Shown piece after piece: positions 5,767 to 7,578 of a DNA stretch of 7,578 bases. The stretch is from Sphingomonas paucimobilis. GTDB lineage: Bacteria; Pseudomonadota; Alphaproteobacteria; Sphingomonadales; Sphingomonadaceae. Location of the stretch: contig CAMAQU010000078.1 in assembly GCA_945860425.1 (NCBI GenBank), positions 1 to 7,578 of the forward strand, in the 5' to 3' direction. Position numbers and translations under genes: made by a program. A model generated the notes under the pieces. It worked only from the letters and a program-made list of their open reading frames with translations. It searched no databases and had not been told where the DNA came from. Each line of letters begins with the position of its first letter. The first letter of the stretch is position 1.

Positions 5767-7578
5767 GCTAATGCCTCCTCTATGGCGGCTTCAATTTCTG
5801 CGATGCGGAACGGCTGTCCCGACACTTTGTTCAGCGGGCGGGCGTCAATCAAATATTGATCCCGCAAAACGGTCTTAAACTGACCCGTATTCATTTCTGG
5901 CACGATCACCTTATCGAACGACTTGAGCAGATCGCCCAAATTCTTGGGCAATGGCCAGATATGACGGACATGAACGTGGCTGACATCCAGCCCCTTCGCG
6001 CGGGCCCGACGCACAGCCTGATGAATGGGGCCATAGGTTGATCCCCAGCCCACAAGTACCAGCTTTCCGCCTTCGGCTCCCAGACACACATCCTGATCCG
6101 GTATATGGTCAGCAATGCCATCAACCTTGGCTTTGCGCAGATCGGTCATCGCCTGGTGATTGTCCGGCGCATAGTTGATATGCCCTGTGTCGACCTGCTT
6201 TTCGATGCCGCCAATGCGATGGCGCAGACCGGGCGTGCCCGGCTTCACCCAAGGGCGCGCCAGCTTTTCATCGCGACCATAGGGCTTAAATCCGCCTTCC
6301 GGCACGTGATCGAGGAATGTGACCGGGAACGGCGCGTAGGTCGACATGTCCGGCACTTTCCAAGGCTCAGCCGCATTGGCGATATAGCCATCGGTCAAAA
6401 GCATGACGGGCGTCATGAACTGCGTGGCGATACGCACCGCCTCAATTGCGCAATCAAACACATCAGACGGCGAGCAAGCGGAAATGACGGGCAGCGGCGT
6501 ATCGCCATTGCGACCATAGACCGCCTGGTAAAGATCGGACTGTTCCGTCTTCGTCGGCAAGCCTGTCGACGGGCCGCCACGCTGCGAATTGACAATCACG
6601 AGCGGCAGCTCGGTCATCACGGCAAGACCAATAGCCTCTGTCTTAAGCGCAATACCGGGGCCAGACGAGGATGTGATCCCCAATTGACCCGCATAGGATG
6701 CACCAATGGCCGACGCGATGGCCGCAATTTCATCTTCGGCCTGAAAGGTTGTGACCCCATATTCCTTCAACCGCGACAGCGTGTGCAGGATGGAAGACGC
6801 AGGCGTGATGGGATATCCGCCAAAGAACATGTCTACGCCCGCCAACTGACACCCCGCCACAAGCCCATAAGCTGCGGCATCCGCCCCTGTTATGGTGCGA
6901 TACAGCCCAGCCTCGGCAGGGGCGGCATTCACATGCCGTTGCGGCAATGTCACCGTGCCCGGCTGACCGATTTCGGCTGTTTCCCCATAAGCATGACCGG
7001 CATTGAGCGCGGCGATATTGGCATCAGCAAGAACGCTACTCTTGGCGAATTTATCCTTCAACCAATCGATAATTGGCTGGCGATCCCGATCAAACATCCA
7101 CAGCGCAAGGCCCAGCGTCCACATATTCTTGCAGCGCAGAGCTTCTTTATTGCCAAGGCCAAAGGGCTTCACAGCATCCATCGTCAGCTGCGAAATGTTA
7201 AAGGCGACCAACTGCCACTTGCCAAGCGAGTCATTCTCAAGCGGATTTTCAGAATATTCCGCCTTGGCAAGATTGCGCGCCGTGAATTCACCGGAATCCG
7301 CAATGATCAAACCGCCGGGCTTTAAATCCCCCACATTGGTCTTGAGCGCCGCCGGATTCATCGCGACTAACACGTCTGGCGCGTCGCCTGCAGTTTCAAT
7401 GTCGCTTGACCCAAAGTTAATCTGAAAAGCCGAAACGCCAAAGAGCGTCCCCTGTGGCGCACGAATTTCCGCTGGAAAATCGGGAAAAGTTGCAAAGTCA
7501 TTGCCTGCCAGCGCCGACGACAAAGTGAACTGCCCTCCGGTCAGCTGCATCCCGTCGCCAGAATCGCCGGCAAAGCGA
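5763..7578 (-). CDS. korA: 2-oxoglutarate:ferredoxin oxidoreductase, alpha subunit (gamma-alpha fusion), N-terminus outside window
   Basis: This subunit pairs with KorB and carries the fused gamma and alpha modules of the oxidoreductase. The frame is open to the right edge and reads RFAGDSGDG just before the Met at 7550, the typical N-terminal gamma-domain motif, so that Met is internal and only a short N-terminal stretch is missing. Counting from the Met at 7550, the gamma domain covers about 1-190 (TFPDFPAEIRAPQGT, FQINFGS, ADSGEF). The alpha domain has YPITPAS (246-252), FQAEDEIAAI (269-278), SGPG (296-299), RGGPSTGLPT (324-333), and a C-terminal domain with VGWGSTYGP (500-508) and PEMNTGQ. 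The 595 visible residues agree with the roughly 600-residue fused subunits of aerobic bacteria. It ends in ATGA shared with korB. Its promoter is outside the window. Confidence 0.95.
   Translation of the reverse strand, partial: RFAGDSGDGMQLTGGQFTLSSALAGNDFATFPDFPAEIRAPQGTLFGVSAFQINFGSSDIETAGDAPDVLVAMNPAALKTNVGDLKPGGLIIADSGEFTARNLAKAEYSENPLENDSLGKWQLVAFNISQLTMDAVKPFGLGNKEALRCKNMWTLGLALWMFDRDRQPIIDWLKDKFAKSSVLADANIAALNAGHAYGETAEIGQPGTVTLPQRHVNAAPAEAGLYRTITGADAAAYGLVAGCQLAGVDMFFGGYPITPASSILHTLSRLKEYGVTTFQAEDEIAAIASAIGASYAGQLGITSSSGPGIALKTEAIGLAVMTELPLVIVNSQRGGPSTGLPTKTEQSDLYQAVYGRNGDTPLPVISACSPSDVFDCAIEAVRIATQFMTPVMLLTDGYIANAAEPWKVPDMSTYAPFPVTFLDHVPEGGFKPYGRDEKLARPWVKPGTPGLRHRIGGIEKQVDTGHINYAPDNHQAMTDLRKAKVDGIADHIPDQDVCLGAEGGKLVLVGWGSTYGPIHQAVRRARAKGLDVSHVHVRHIWPLPKNLGDLLKSFDKVIVPEMNTGQFKTVLRDQYLIDARPLNKVSGQPFRIAEIEAAIEEALA
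5774..5781 (-). promoter_or_regulatory. Strong ribosome binding site of korB inside korA
   Basis: On the minus strand AGAGGAGG stands 7 bases before the korB ATG and lies within the last codons of korA. Together with the ATGA overlap it supports that start and suggests coupled, near-stoichiometric translation of the two subunits. Confidence 0.75.

Noticed and set aside
6105..7325. A 406-codon open frame on the plus strand opposite korA
   Set aside because: It lies fully antisense to a clearly conserved gene, its product is Arg/His/Ile-rich with no recognisable domain, and it looks like a frame left open by korA codon usage.
1..7578. A hidden defence, mobile or otherwise novel multi-gene system
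   Set aside because: All sizable coding regions belong to well-known housekeeping or common enzyme families. There are no transposases, integrases, terminal repeats, CRISPR-like arrays or unexplained long intergenic stretches.

Overview
The window looks like chromosomal core DNA of an alphaproteobacterium, most likely a member of the Sphingomonadales. This is an inference from protein style (a [4Fe-4S]-type PurF followed by an SDR gene, a two-subunit KorAB, a class I photolyase) and moderate-to-high GC. No marker in the window fixes the genus. No mobile elements, RNA genes, CRISPR arrays or phage genes were seen. The window is densely coded; the longest stretch without a gene is about 100 bases.

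Left part, plus strand: the 3' part of purF (amidophosphoribosyltransferase, first step of de novo purine synthesis) runs in from the left edge. It shares one base (TAATG) with a short-chain dehydrogenase/reductase gene of unknown substrate. These two are presumably co-transcribed and translationally coupled.

Middle, minus strand, convergent with the first pair: a secreted or periplasmic serine hydrolase of the beta-lactamase/6-aminohexanoate-dimer-hydrolase-like family. Its C-terminal four-histidine tail and stop codon lie in three tandem 15-bp repeats that fill most of the junction between the converging genes. Upstream of it, separated by a 96-base gap with a plausible promoter, is a class I DNA photolyase, again on the minus strand.

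Right part, minus strand: korB and korA, encoding the two subunits of a 2-oxoglutarate:ferredoxin oxidoreductase, overlap by four bases (ATGA) with a strong ribosome binding site for korB inside korA. korA runs off the right edge and lacks only its extreme N-terminus. The 72-base gap between korB and phr carries a perfect 8-bp GC-rich hairpin immediately before the photolyase start codon.

The genes do not form one obvious pathway: purine synthesis, central carbon/ferredoxin redox metabolism, light-driven DNA repair and an extracytoplasmic hydrolase lie side by side. I do not see convincing evidence of an undescribed multi-gene system. The most unusual local structure is the repeat-encoded histidine tail of the hydrolase, followed by the hairpin in front of phr.
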